Assembly: GCA_002255955.1 (NCBI GenBank)
Contig: NKIM01000017.1
Location: 1-42,324, forward strand
Length of the DNA stretch: 42,324 bases
Reading direction: 5' to 3'
DNA from: Burkholderiales bacterium PBB2
GTDB lineage: Bacteria; Pseudomonadota; Gammaproteobacteria; Burkholderiales; Burkholderiaceae_C
The notes below the pieces were generated by a model. The model saw nothing but the letters and a program-made list of their open reading frames with translations. It did not search any database and was not told where the DNA came from. Below are positions 24,408-32,488 of the stretch, in pieces (positions within the stretch are counted from its first letter, which is position 1; the number at the start of each line of letters is the position of its first letter). A program made the translations under genes and the position numbers.

Positions 24408-25718
24408 TCAACGCAGGTTGACGATGGTCTGCAGCACCTGGTCCTGGGTCTTGATGGTCTGAGCGCTGGCCTGGTAGGCGCGCTGGGCGGTGACCATATT
24501 GACCAGCTCGGCGGTCAGGTCGACGTTGGACTCTTCCAGCGCGCCCGATTGCAGCTTGCCCAGGTTGCCGTCACCCGGCACGCCCACCACCGCCTCGCCC
24601 GAGGAGAAGGTGCGCGCCCAGACATTGCCGCCCATGGGCTGCAGGCCTTGCGGGCTGCGGAAGGAGGCCAGCTCGACCTGGCCCGCCGGCTTGGATTGAC
24701 CGTTGGAGTAACGTGCCATGACGATGCCGCTGTTCTCGATCAGGATGCCGGAGAGCTGGCCCGGAGCGTAGCCGTCCTGGGTCAGGTTGGTCACGGCGAA
24801 GCTGGAGCCGTTCTCGGTGGCGCCCAGCACGTCAAACTGGATGCCGGGGATGTCCAGGGTGGCGGCGCCGGCGGCGTTGCGGCCGGCGGGCACATCCATG
24901 TTCAGCTTGGTCGTGGGATCGATGGGCTTGCCGCCGGTCTTGGGGAAGGTGACGGTGGCATAGGGCGTCAGCGGGTTGCCGCTGGCATCGGTGCCGATGG
25001 CGCCGCCGGCGGAATCGGTGGCGAAGGGTGAGCCGTTGGCGGTGGCGAAGATGTTCCAGGTCGTGCTGCCGTCGGCGGCGGGCTCGTTCTTCTGGAAGTA
25101 GAGCGTGATGGCCACGTCCTGGCCCTTGGCGTCATAGGCCGTCAGCGAGGTGGCGTTGTTGTAGGTGGCCGGGTTCTTCAGGTCGATGCCGGGAATGGCG
25201 GCGTTGGCCGTGACCTTGGAGCGCGAGTCGAGGTTGAACTCGGTGGTGATGGCGGTGGTGGTCTTGGGCGCGATGCCCGAGGTGGGCAGCTGCAGGGGCT
25301 GGGCCAGGCCGGGCTGGATCACGCCGGCGCCATCGGCCGGGTAGCCCATGAGCTTGAGTTGGTCGTTGTTGACGATGAAGCCGTTGCGGTCGACCTTGAA
25401 CTGGCCGTTGCGGCTGTACATGGTCGGGTTCTTGCCATCGCTGAGCTGGAAGAAGCCGCCGCCGTTGATGGCCAGGTCCATCGGGCTTTCGGTCGTGGTG
25501 ATATTGCCCTGGGTGAACTGCTGGGCCACGGCTGCCAGGGCCGTGCCGATGCCGACCGGGCTGCTGCCCGCGCCGTTGAGTGCGCCGGCATAGACATCTT
25601 TGAACTCGGCCCGTGAGGCCTTGGAACCATAGGTGCCGGCATTGGCGATGTTGTTGCCGATGACGTCGAGGTTCTTGCTCGCGCCGTTCAAACCGGAGAG
25701 GCCTTGTTGGAAGCTCAT
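24408..25718 (-). CDS. flgE: Flagellar hook protein FlgE
   Basis: FlgE polymerises into the hook, the universal joint between rod and filament. The 436-residue protein begins SFQQGLSGLNGASKNLDVIG and NNIANAGTYGSKASRAEFKD. It has SPMDLAINGGGFFQLSDGKN with TMYSRNGQFKVD, and ends LEESNVDLTAELVNMVTAQR and AYQASAQTIKTQDQVLQTIV. The central ~130-340 section is the variable outer domain, Thr/Asn/Ala-rich. Length is close to other betaproteobacterial hooks. AAGGA precedes ATG 25718. It follows flgD (74-base gap), the hook cap that guides its assembly. Confidence 0.97.
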   Translation of the reverse strand: MSFQQGLSGLNGASKNLDVIGNNIANAGTYGSKASRAEFKDVYAGALNGAGSSPVGIGTALAAVAQQFTQGNITTTESPMDLAINGGGFFQLSDGKNPTMYSRNGQFKVDRNGFIVNNDQLKLMGYPADGAGVIQPGLAQPLQLPTSGIAPKTTTAITTEFNLDSRSKVTANAAIPGIDLKNPATYNNATSLTAYDAKGQDVAITLYFQKNEPAADGSTTWNIFATANGSPFATDSAGGAIGTDASGNPLTPYATVTFPKTGGKPIDPTTKLNMDVPAGRNAAGAATLDIPGIQFDVLGATENGSSFAVTNLTQDGYAPGQLSGILIENSGIVMARYSNGQSKPAGQVELASFRSPQGLQPMGGNVWARTFSSGEAVVGVPGDGNLGKLQSGALEESNVDLTAELVNMVTAQRAYQASAQTIKTQDQVLQTIVNLR

Positions 25719-25792
25719 GATGGGTCCTTAGCGGGAAATCGGGGTCGTGAGGTGACGTGAGAGGGCGTGAGGAGGGGTGTGCGCGGCGCGCC

Positions 25793-26443
25793 TCAATCAA
25801 AGGTCTTGATGCTGCCGTAGTCCACCAGACCGGCGTTCTTGAGCTGCAGCTTCAGCGAGGTGCCGCTGGTGTTGACGGCCAGCACCTTGTCCTGGGCATA
25901 GAGCGTGCTGGTCACCGCGGCCGTGCCCTTGGTGGCGGTGATGCGGAACTTGAGCCCGGCGTCGTCGGCGTATTTGTCCGAGGCCCATTTGAAGTCGTGC
26001 CGGCCCGTGCCCTGGGCGCCCAACTGCACGGTGTCGACCACGGCGCCGGCCGGGCTCAGCACCTCCAGCTTCACTGCATCGGCCGGGCTGTTCAGCGCGT
26101 AGCTGCCTTCGCCCACACCGTTGGTCTGCTGCAGTCGGTTGCCCTCGACGCTGACCTCGCGGCCCACCAGGGAGACGCTTTGTAGGGCCTGCATCTGGGT
26201 GAACTGGTTGGCCAGCGATTTGATGCTGTTGTCCAGGGTGCTGACACCGCTGACCGTTTGGATCTGCGCCATCTGGCTGGTCACCTGGGCGTTGTCCATG
26301 GGGTTCATGGGGTCCTGGTTCTGCATCTGGGCCACCAGCAGCTTGAGAAAGCGATCCTGCGTGTCCACGGCCTTCTTGCTGGCCGACTCTTCCGCGGTGT
26401 TCGTGGTGGTGCCGGTCGATTTGACGGCGCTGATGACATCCAT
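25793..26443 (-). CDS. flgD: Hook-cap protein FlgD
   Basis: FlgD is the temporary cap needed for FlgE to assemble into a hook. The 216-residue protein shows the conserved N-terminal core DRFLKLLVAQMQNQDPMNPM and DNAQVTSQMAQIQTVSGVST. A loosely conserved Ig-like/tudor-type C-terminal region follows, with GREVSVEGNRL and LSPAGAVVDTVQLGAQGTGR. The first ~25 residues are Thr/Ser/Glu-rich, as is usual for an exported cap protein. AAAGAGG precedes ATG 26443. It lies 23 bases after flgC. Confidence 0.96.
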   Translation of the reverse strand: MDVISAVKSTGTTTNTAEESASKKAVDTQDRFLKLLVAQMQNQDPMNPMDNAQVTSQMAQIQTVSGVSTLDNSIKSLANQFTQMQALQSVSLVGREVSVEGNRLQQTNGVGEGSYALNSPADAVKLEVLSPAGAVVDTVQLGAQGTGRHDFKWASDKYADDAGLKFRITATKGTAAVTSTLYAQDKVLAVNTSGTSLKLQLKNAGLVDYGSIKTFD

Positions 26444-26466
26444 GGCGGGCCTCTTTCAGGTGGAGC

Positions 26467-26883
26467 TCAGGACTGGCCGAGCTGCAGGGTTTTGAGCAGC
26501 AGGTTCTTGGCCGTGCTCATCACCTCGATGTTGTTCTGGTAGGAGCGGGAGGCCGAGATCATGTTGACCATCTCCTCCACCGTGTTGACATTGCTGTAGG
26601 TCACATAGCCTTCGGCGTCGGCCTTGGGGTGCTTGGGGTCGTGGACGCGGCGCCCGGGCGTCTGGTCTTCGCTGATGGTGCTGACGCGCACGCCGGCCGC
26701 GCCCTGGTCGCCGTTGGCGCCCATCAGTGCGGTCTGGAACACCACCTGGCGGGCCTTGTAGGCCTTGCCGTCGGGGCCGGCCACGGTGTCGGCATTGGCC
26801 AGATTGCTGGCCACCACATTGAGGCGCTGGCTTTGCGCGCTGACCGCGCTGCCCGAGACGTTGAAGATTTGAAACATGGACAT
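26467..26883 (-). CDS. flgC: Proximal rod protein FlgC
   Basis: FlgC is a proximal rod subunit. The 138 residues include the axial N-terminal motif SGSAVSAQSQRLNVVASNLA with NADTVAGPDGKAYKARQVVF, the family block DPKHPKADAEGYVTYSNVNT, and the C-terminal VEEMVNMISASRSYQNNIEV with MSTAKNLLLKTLQLGQ. This matches E. coli FlgC in length (134). AGGAG precedes ATG 26883 by seven bases; a second ATG six bases on is less well placed. It is 39 bases downstream of flgB. Confidence 0.96.
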   Translation of the reverse strand: MSMFQIFNVSGSAVSAQSQRLNVVASNLANADTVAGPDGKAYKARQVVFQTALMGANGDQGAAGVRVSTISEDQTPGRRVHDPKHPKADAEGYVTYSNVNTVEEMVNMISASRSYQNNIEVMSTAKNLLLKTLQLGQS

Positions 26884-26922
26884 GATCTGCTCCTGGCCGG
26901 TGTGCTGCTAAAGCCGAGCCGC

Positions 26923-27336
26923 TCAGGCCGCGTTGGGCGACTTCATCGCGTCCAGCGTGGTGCGCACCGAGCTGTTGATGAAACGCAGCGTGGCTTCGTA
27001 CTTGACCGAGTTGTCGGCGAAGCTGGCCCGCTCGCGATCCATGTCCACGGTGTTGTTGTCGAGATTGGTCTGTGCCGGCACGGCGTAGAGCTTGCTGGCC
27101 TCGCCGCGGCTGCCGCCGATCGGGCCCATATGGCCGCCCTGGGTGGTCAGAAGCTTGCCGGAGCCGCGGCTGGCGGTTGTGGCTTCTTTCAGGGCGCGGG
27201 AGAAATCAAGGTCGCGCGCCTGGTAGCCGGGGGTGTCCGCATTGGCGATATTGCTGGCGAGCATGCGCTGGCGTTCCGAGCGCAGGGCCAGGGCCTCGGT
27301 CTGGAAGTTCAGGTTGTCGGTCAGTCGGTTCAGCAT
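26923..27336 (-). CDS. flgB: Proximal rod protein FlgB
   Basis: FlgB is the rod subunit nearest the basal body and the first gene of the flgB-L operon. From ATG 27336 the product is 137 residues. It opens MLNRLTDNLNFQTEALALRS, close to the E. coli FlgB opening, followed by RQRMLASNIANADTPGYQAR and DLDFSRAL. It ends with the conserved NTVDMDRERASFADNSVKYE and ATLRFINSSVRTTLDAMKSP. The frame reaches ATG 27354, but the family N-terminus and an AGGGGG run upstream favour 27336. The 202 bases between flgB and the divergent flgA must hold the operon promoter; no clear consensus was found there. Confidence 0.95.
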   Translation of the reverse strand: MLNRLTDNLNFQTEALALRSERQRMLASNIANADTPGYQARDLDFSRALKEATTASRGSGKLLTTQGGHMGPIGGSRGEASKLYAVPAQTNLDNNTVDMDRERASFADNSVKYEATLRFINSSVRTTLDAMKSPNAA

Positions 27337-27538
27337 GATGCGTGCCCCCTGCATGGGTTCGGGCTGGAGCGCCGCGCCTTGGGGCTGTGGGGGGTCTCAA
27401 GGTCCCAGTCGGGTGGACGGGAATGGGCGATGTGAACGGATTGTGTTGGGCGGCTCTGAAAACATTAGCGGGAATAGCAAGGGCTTTGCTGCGCATTTCG
27501 GCCCTCGCTGGCGGGTGGCCGCGGCCTACAGTCCACCC

Positions 27539-28324
27539 ATGCTCTCGACCCGCTCCATCGCTGCCACTCAGATGCTTCGCCAGCCGGCACGCCTGCTGGC
27601 ATGGCTGTGCCTGAGCTGGAGCCTGGTGTTCAGTTTTGCTCTGTTGCCGCGCGCAGCGCTGGCGCAGCAGCCGGGCACCCGGGTGACCGAAGCCCTGAGC
27701 GCCGAGCTGCGCTTGCAGGTCCAGGACCTGGCCCAGGCAGGCGCCAAGGCTGGCATGCCGGCCCAAGCCCGGGTGGAAGTGCAGGTCGGCCAGCTCGATC
27801 CGCGCCTCAAGCTGGCGCCTTGTGCCCAGGTGCAACCGTATTTGCCCACCGGCTTGCAGATGTGGGGTCGCACCCGCATCGGTCTGCGCTGCGTCGATGG
27901 CCGCGCCCGTTGGAATGTGACCCTGCCCGTGCAGGTCAAGGTCTTTGCCCGAGCCCTGGTGGCCGCCGAACCCCTGGCTTCGGGGGTGAGCCTGACTCAA
28001 GCGCAGCTGGCAATGGCCGAAATAGACATAGCGGCTGTGGCCGGCGCGGTGTTCACCGACGCTGCCGGCCTCGCCGGTCGCAGCCTGGCCCGCCCTGTGG
28101 CGGCTGGCGAAGCGATCAGCAGCAGCAGCTTGAAGGCGCGGCAGTGGTTTGCCGCCGGCGAGACGGTGCAGGTTCGGGTCGCCGGGCCGGGCTTCGCTGT
28201 CGCCGGTGAAGGGCAGGCCATGGCCGCAGGCCTGGAAGGCCAGACCGTCAAGATCCGCTTCGAAAACGGCCGGATGGTGACGGGTCGGGTCGTCGGTGAA
28301 CGACGGGGGGAGGTGCTGTTGTGA
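27539..28324 (+). CDS. flgA: Flagellar P-ring assembly chaperone FlgA
   Basis: FlgA is a periplasmic chaperone required for FlgI to form the P ring. The product has a Sec signal peptide (LLAWLCLSWSLVFSFALLPR, cut near AALA-QQ) and a mature part with VEVQVGQLDPRLKLAPCAQV and WGRTRIGLRCVDGRARWNVT. The C-terminal SAF/FlgA domain carries DAAGLAGRSLARPVAAGEAI and GQTVKIRFENGRMVTGRVVG. The frame is open upstream to 27233, but ATG 27539 is the first start that places the signal peptide near the N-terminus (261 residues). ATG 27572 (250 residues) gives a more ordinary signal length and is an equally good choice. It diverges from flgB and is followed by a terminator before flgM. Confidence 0.93.
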   Translation: MLSTRSIAATQMLRQPARLLAWLCLSWSLVFSFALLPRAALAQQPGTRVTEALSAELRLQVQDLAQAGAKAGMPAQARVEVQVGQLDPRLKLAPCAQVQPYLPTGLQMWGRTRIGLRCVDGRARWNVTLPVQVKVFARALVAAEPLASGVSLTQAQLAMAEIDIAAVAGAVFTDAAGLAGRSLARPVAAGEAISSSSLKARQWFAAGETVQVRVAGPGFAVAGEGQAMAAGLEGQTVKIRFENGRMVTGRVVGERRGEVLL

Positions 28325-28372
28325 ACAGCCCTGGCACACGTCAGCCGGTGTTGAGACTCAGCTCTGAGGCGG

Positions 28373-28404
28373 AAAACCCCCGCTTCTGGGGCGGGATGGG
28401 TTTT
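28373..28404 (+). terminator. Rho-independent terminator between flgA and flgM
   Basis: The stem CCCGC/GCGGG (28379-28383 with 28391-28395) is extended outward by AAAACC pairing with GGTTTT (28373-28378 with 28399-28404) across a three-base ATG bulge. It ends in four T. It lies 48 bases after the flgA stop and 11 bases before the sigma-28 promoter of flgM, so it would separate early from late transcription. Confidence 0.65.
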
Positions 28405-28415
28405 GTCGAAAGTAC

Positions 28416-28442
28416 TAAAGTCTTCATGTTGAGCGTCGATAC
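28416..28442 (+). promoter_or_regulatory. Sigma-28 (FliA) promoter of flgMN
   Basis: TAAAGTCT at 28416-28423, exactly eleven bases, then GTCGATAC at 28435-28442. The enterobacterial FliA consensus is TAAAGTTT-N11-GCCGATAA, so seven of eight and six of eight bases match with ideal spacing. The flgM start codon at 28494 is 51 bases downstream. Confidence 0.8.
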
Positions 28443-28493
28443 ACCGGAAAACCTGGACAGGTTTGGGCATGACCCAGGCCTATGGAGAGCACC

Positions 28494-28823
28494 ATGAAAA
28501 TCGGTAATAGCCCAGAGATCGCATCGTCGGCCGTCGCGGCCGACAAGGCGGGCGCGGCCCAGACAGGGCGAGCGCAAGGCCAGGGCGCGACAGCACAAGT
28601 GGCCGGAAAGAAGGCGCCGGAGGCCAGCGCCACCCTGGAGCTGTCGACCAATGCGACCAAGCTTCTGGCGGGTGTGGCGGAAGACGGCAGCTTCGATGCC
28701 GAGAAAGTCGGGCGCATCTCGCAGGCCATCTCGGACGGCAAGTTCACGGTCAACGCCAACGTCATCGCCGACAAGCTGATTGCCAACGCTCAAGAAATGC
28801 TGAGCCGGATGACGCCGCACTGA
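28494..28823 (+). CDS. flgM: Anti-sigma-28 factor FlgM
   Basis: FlgM binds FliA and blocks late flagellar genes until it is exported through the finished hook. The 109-residue protein (E. coli 97) starts KIGNSPEIASSAVAADKAGA. It has a flexible Ala/Gln-rich middle and the sigma-binding C-terminal helices LELSTNATKLLAGVAEDGSF and DAEKVGRISQAISDGKFTVN, then ANVIADKLIANAQEML. ATG 28494 is chosen over the in-frame ATG 28482 because GGAG (28484-28487) lies six bases before it. The sigma-28 promoter at 28416 puts flgM under control of its own target, the usual feedback loop. flgN follows after 104 bases. Confidence 0.95.
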   Translation: MKIGNSPEIASSAVAADKAGAAQTGRAQGQGATAQVAGKKAPEASATLELSTNATKLLAGVAEDGSFDAEKVGRISQAISDGKFTVNANVIADKLIANAQEMLSRMTPH

Positions 28824-28927
28824 CCGAGGCGTTCCGGGTCTGGGCGCCGTGTGACGGAGCCTGGGTCGATCGAAGTTTCGTTTGTTGAACCCTAACGCGT
28901 TCTCAACGCCTTATGGCGGGGACAGCC

Positions 28928-29332
28928 ATGCACGCTTTGCCTCCCTCAGATTCCACTCCCGCAGCGCTCAGCCAGCAGCTCGAGCAGCCGCTGCTGGAGG
29001 TGGAAAGCTGCCTCAATTTGCTGGGTGATGCCTTGCTGCGGCGCGACACCCAGGCCATCGAACAACATGCCGCCCGCCTGCATCAGGCGCTGGCGGTGGC
29101 CATCACCAGCTTCAGCGAAGCCGCTCGCAGCGGCGCGGTGCCGGCACATCTGCGGCACCGTCTGGTGCAGGCCGGCGGCCGTGTGGCCGCCCAGCGTGAA
29201 TCGCTGGCCCGTGCCACGGCGGCGCTGGACCGCGCCATTGACGTGTTGATGCCCGGCGAAGCCAACGGCCTGTACTCGGCGCTTGGCAAAAACGAGCGCA
29301 AGAGCCTGGGCGGCGCCTCGATTCAAGCCTGA
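28928..29332 (+). CDS. flgN: Flagellar export chaperone FlgN
   Basis: FlgN is the cytoplasmic chaperone that keeps FlgK and FlgL ready for export. The protein is about 134 residues, all helical, with the weak but typical heptad pattern LLEVESCLNLLGDALLRRDT and AIEQHAARLHQALAVAITSF. The C-terminal end has YSALGKNERKSLGG. FlgN sequences are poorly conserved, so position directly after flgM and length carry most of the weight. ATG 28928 follows GGGGAC at good spacing; the frame also offers ATG 28913. A strong terminator lies 50 bases after the stop. Confidence 0.88.
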   Translation: MHALPPSDSTPAALSQQLEQPLLEVESCLNLLGDALLRRDTQAIEQHAARLHQALAVAITSFSEAARSGAVPAHLRHRLVQAGGRVAAQRESLARATAALDRAIDVLMPGEANGLYSALGKNERKSLGGASIQA

Positions 29333-29382
29333 TCCGCCCGCTCACTGCTCGGCAGCCCGGTGCCGGGCTTCAAAGCACCCCA

Positions 29383-29409
29383 AGCCACGCTCACTGCGTG
29401 GCTTTTTTT
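29383..29409 (+). terminator. Rho-independent terminator after flgMN
   Basis: AGCCACGC (29383-29390), loop TCACT, GCGTGGCT (29396-29403), then seven T (29403-29409). It is a perfect eight-base stem with a classic T tract. A second hairpin AGCCCGG/CCGGGCT (29354-29369) lies just upstream. The loop includes the stop codon (29391-29393) of the convergent DUF1841 gene. Confidence 0.9.
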
Positions 29410-29822
29410 CGCACCTTGTCCAGGTAGGCATGGCCGTCCGGCGGCAGGCCGCTGCGTTGCGATTCCCAGATCATTTCGCCGAGGCAATCCATGGCCACAT
29501 GGTGGGCCTCGTGCAGGGAGTTGCGCCGGGCGGCCAGCAGATCGACGGCCTGGCGGATGCCGTGCGGCTGGTCGATGGACTGCTGCTCGCTGATGGTCAG
29601 GTGCATGGACAGATGCAGAAAGGGGTTGGTTCGCCCCTCTTCGACGCTGTAGACCGCCGCCAGGGCCGCCTCTTCATCGGTCAGTTCGGCGTGGTATTCC
29701 GGATGCTGGGCGATCCAGTCGGCGGCGATGGCCTCCATGGGAATCAAGGGCTGGCCGTCGCGCAGCTTGCGGTAGGTGGCGCAGAAGAAGCGGCGCACCT
29801 CGAGTTGGGATGGGGCAAACAT
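29391..29822 (-). CDS. DUF1841 family protein
   Basis: This 143-residue protein has the DUF1841 pattern: FAPSQLEVRRFFCATYRKLR at the start, ADWIAQHPEYHAELTDEEAA, then NPFLHLSMHLTISEQQSIDQ and HEAHHVAMDCLGEMIWESQR. The many conserved His and Glu residues (HLSMHL, HEAHH) suggest metal binding, but no activity is established. The family is widespread in beta- and gammaproteobacteria. The gene is 30 bases after kefC on the same strand and may share its transcript. Its stop lies inside the loop of the flgN terminator. The function is unknown. Confidence 0.85.
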   Translation of the reverse strand: MFAPSQLEVRRFFCATYRKLRDGQPLIPMEAIAADWIAQHPEYHAELTDEEAALAAVYSVEEGRTNPFLHLSMHLTISEQQSIDQPHGIRQAVDLLAARRNSLHEAHHVAMDCLGEMIWESQRSGLPPDGHAYLDKVRKKATQ

Positions 29823-29852
29823 AGATCAGGATTGTCGCCGCTGCGCGCCCGT

Positions 29853-31730
29853 CTATTTACTGGCCGGCTCACCGGAGATCGGCGAGGGCGCGCTCCAGCT
29901 TTCGCCATGGCGGGCCTCGTGTTCCCGCCGAGCCTGTTCGCGCTCCTGGGCCAGCAGGGCTTCCAATTGCTGGCGTGCCTGCCGCGATGCGGCGATCAGG
30001 GCGCCGTTGTCGTGCTGCAGCGGCAGCATCTGTTCCAGCTGATCCAGGTTGTGCTGACGGAAGCGCCAGGTCAGCTTGCGGGCGGCATGCGGCTCCAGCC
30101 CCAGCAGCTCCAGCACGCTGCGGCCGCTGTTCAACGCAGCGTCGAAGGTCTCGCGTTCGATCAGCTGCACGCCCAGATTGCGCAGGCTGAAGTAGTGCCG
30201 CACATTGCGCGCCCGCGCCACCACCTGGGCCTGTGGGAAGTGCTCGCGCGCCAGCTCGGCGATGACCAGGCTCTGCGCCACATCGTCCACTGCGATCACC
30301 AGCACCCGCGCTTGCGCCGCGCCGGCGCTGCGCAGCAGGTCCAGCCGGGTGGCGTCACCGAAAAACACCCGCCAGCCAAATCGCCGCATGGCCTCGATGG
30401 CTTCGGCATCATGGTCCAGCACGGTGGCTTCATAACCGTGGGCAAACAGCAGGCGGCCGACGATCTGGCCGTAGCGGCCGAAGCCGGCGATCAGGATGGG
30501 TGCGGGCGGCGGGCTTTCTTGCTCCGCCGGCCGCGCGGCCGTCTTGCGCTGCAGGCGCGGCAGCAGCAGGCGGTCGCTGGCCAGCAGCAAGGCCGGCGTG
30601 CAAGCCAGGGACAGGGCCACGGCCGCCACCAGGGCCGAGTTCTGCGTCGCGTCGATCAAGCCGGCCTGCTGGGCCAGCTGGAACACCACGAAGCCGAACT
30701 CGCCGCCCTGGGCCAGCAGGATGACGAAGACCGGCCGCTCCAGCACCGGGATCTGCATCCAGCGCGACATCAACCCCAGCAACAGGCCCTTGCACAGCAG
30801 CAGCGCGGCCAGCAGACCCAGCACCAGGGCGGTTTGCTCGCGCAGCACCCGCAAGTCCAGGCCCATGCCCACGGCGATGAAGAACAGGCCCAGCAGCAGG
30901 CCTTTGAAGGGCTCCAGATCGGTCTCCAGCTCACGCCGGTATTCGCTTTCCGCCAGCAGCACGCCGGCGAGAAACGCACCCAGGGCCATGGACAGGCCGA
31001 CACTGTGCATCAGGGCCGCCGTGCCGATCACCAGCAGCAGGGACGCGGCGGTGAAGATCTCGGGCGTGCGGCTGCGGGCAATCCAGCGCAAGGCCGGGCG
31101 CAGGGCCAGGCGTCCACCGAGCACGATCAGCAAGACCATGCCCAGGGCTTTGGCGGCGGCCCAGGCGCCGCCGCCGCTGTCACCGGCCGCGCTGGCCGCA
31201 CCCCCCGCGGCCACGATGGGCACCAGGGCCAGCACCGGAATGGCGGCGATGTCCTGCAGCAAGGCCACGCTCAAGATGCTTTGACCTGCCGTTGTGCGCC
31301 CGAGGTTGCGCTCTGCCAGCACGGCCAAGGCCACGGCCGTGGACGACATGGCCAGGCCCAGGCTGAGCACCAGGCCCAGGCCGGCCGGCACGCCGAACAG
31401 CCAAGCCAGGCCCAGCAGCAAGGCGGCGGACCCAAACAGCTGCAGCGAGCCCCAGCCGAAGATGGGCCGGCGCATGGCCCAGAGCCGTTTCGGCTCCAGC
31501 TCCAGGCCGACCAGGAACATCATCAGCACCACGCCGAACTCGGCCACCTCGAGGATCTGCCCCGGGTCGCTGACCAGGCCCAGCACGCTGGGCCCGATCA
31601 GCACGCCGGCGATCAGGTAGCCCAGGATGGAGCCCAGGCGCAAAAAGCGCGCCAGCGGCACGGCGACGACGGCCGCGCCCAGACAGACCAGGGGAAGTTG
31701 CAGCCAGTTGCTGCCGGCGGCCGCGCTCAT
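29853..31730 (-). CDS. kefC: Glutathione-regulated K+ efflux antiporter (KefC/KefB type)
   Basis: This CPA2-family cation/proton antiporter has 625 residues (E. coli KefC 620). The first ~390 form about twelve membrane helices (VCLGAAVVAVPLARFLRLGS, YLIAGVLIGPSVLGLV, VVLMMFLVGLELEPKRLWAM, SMALGAFLAGVLLAESEYRR). A cytoplasmic RCK/TrkA-N domain (~410-530) carries the Rossmann motif ILIAGFGRYGQIVGRLL and DHDAEAIEAMRRFGWRVFFG. Family members open to release K+ and acidify the cytoplasm when glutathione adducts form. The kefF-like gene directly upstream overlaps by four bases (ATGA, 31727-31730), which supports Kef rather than a plain Na+/H+ antiporter. The C-terminal tail is rich in Gln, Glu and Arg. 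Choice between KefB and KefC is not certain. Confidence 0.88.
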   Translation of the reverse strand: MSAAAGSNWLQLPLVCLGAAVVAVPLARFLRLGSILGYLIAGVLIGPSVLGLVSDPGQILEVAEFGVVLMMFLVGLELEPKRLWAMRRPIFGWGSLQLFGSAALLLGLAWLFGVPAGLGLVLSLGLAMSSTAVALAVLAERNLGRTTAGQSILSVALLQDIAAIPVLALVPIVAAGGAASAAGDSGGGAWAAAKALGMVLLIVLGGRLALRPALRWIARSRTPEIFTAASLLLVIGTAALMHSVGLSMALGAFLAGVLLAESEYRRELETDLEPFKGLLLGLFFIAVGMGLDLRVLREQTALVLGLLAALLLCKGLLLGLMSRWMQIPVLERPVFVILLAQGGEFGFVVFQLAQQAGLIDATQNSALVAAVALSLACTPALLLASDRLLLPRLQRKTAARPAEQESPPPAPILIAGFGRYGQIVGRLLFAHGYEATVLDHDAEAIEAMRRFGWRVFFGDATRLDLLRSAGAAQARVLVIAVDDVAQSLVIAELAREHFPQAQVVARARNVRHYFSLRNLGVQLIERETFDAALNSGRSVLELLGLEPHAARKLTWRFRQHNLDQLEQMLPLQHDNGALIAASRQARQQLEALLAQEREQARREHEARHGESWSAPSPISGEPASK

Positions 31731-32392
31731 GGCTGGGGCTCCTCATGTGAGGCCGCACGCGCCGGGGTGTCCGGGCGCAGCGGGCTGAACAAGGCCGGCC
31801 GGGCGTCCAACGGCACTTCGGGCAGGCTGAGTTCGGCCTCATGCACGCACCACTGGGGGTAGGCCTCCAGACGGGCCAAAAAGGACTGCGTGTGTTGCTG
31901 AAGCGCCGCTTCGTCGGCTTGATGGGCGCCGTGCAGGATCAGCGGCGGCAGGAAGTTCATGCCGCAGATGCGCGCGCTCTGGGTATAGGGCAGCAGGAAG
32001 TGCTCGATCGGGTGTTCGTGGTGGCCCTGGGCGCTGTAGGCCTCGGCGCTGCCCCCGGTCGAAGTGACCAGCCAGAAGTCTTTGCCACGCAGGGCATGGC
32101 CTCCGGGGCCGTAGGCCCAGCCGAAGCTCAGCACCTCGTCGACCCAGAGCTTTTGCAGAGCCGGCATGCTGTACCAGTGCAGGGGGTGCAGCATGACGAC
32201 CAGGCGCGCGGCGGCCAGCGCCCGCTGTTCGGCGGCCACGTCGATGGCGTAGTCCGGGTAGCGGCGGTAGAGGTCGTGCAGGGTCCAACGCGCGGCTTGG
32301 GCATGCGCGGCGTCCATCAAGCGCGCACTGACGCGCGAACGGGCACGGTCGGGGTGGGCGGCAAGAATCAGGATGTCAGAAGTCTCAGGCAT
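31727..32392 (-). CDS. kefF: KefF-like NAD(P)H:quinone oxidoreductase
   Basis: This flavodoxin-fold oxidoreductase of the KefF/YabF/MdaB family binds FMN and acts as the auxiliary subunit of KefC. The 221 residues have ILILAAHPDRARSRVSARL at the FMN phosphate loop, LVVMLHPLHWYSMPALQKLW with VDEVLSFGWAYGPGG (the conserved P-x-x-W-Y-s-x-P-a-x-l-K region), and WLVTSTGGSAEAYSAQGHHE. The C-terminal ~40 residues are a proline-rich extension beyond E. coli KefF (176). ATG 32392 is the only sensible start although its Shine-Dalgarno is weak. Overlap with kefC by four bases indicates coupling. Confidence 0.88.
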   Translation of the reverse strand: MPETSDILILAAHPDRARSRVSARLMDAAHAQAARWTLHDLYRRYPDYAIDVAAEQRALAAARLVVMLHPLHWYSMPALQKLWVDEVLSFGWAYGPGGHALRGKDFWLVTSTGGSAEAYSAQGHHEHPIEHFLLPYTQSARICGMNFLPPLILHGAHQADEAALQQHTQSFLARLEAYPQWCVHEAELSLPEVPLDARPALFSPLRPDTPARAASHEEPQP

Positions 32393-32488
32393 GGCCTGAG
32401 GTTAACCCGAGCGCCCAGCGCTTAGGATGTCGGCCTGTGTTGTCGTCGCTTGCAGCGGCTTGTGTTGGATGCCCTGAGGAGTGAGCCC

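Noticed and set aside
27337-27538. Sigma-54 promoter for the flgB operon
   Set aside because: I looked for TGGCAC-N5-TTGC on both strands between flgB and flgA and found only poor partial matches.
29283-31862. An 859-codon plus-strand frame across kefC
   Set aside because: The sequence is Gln/His/Gly-rich without domain features, and the opposite strand carries an unmistakable KefC with RCK domain.
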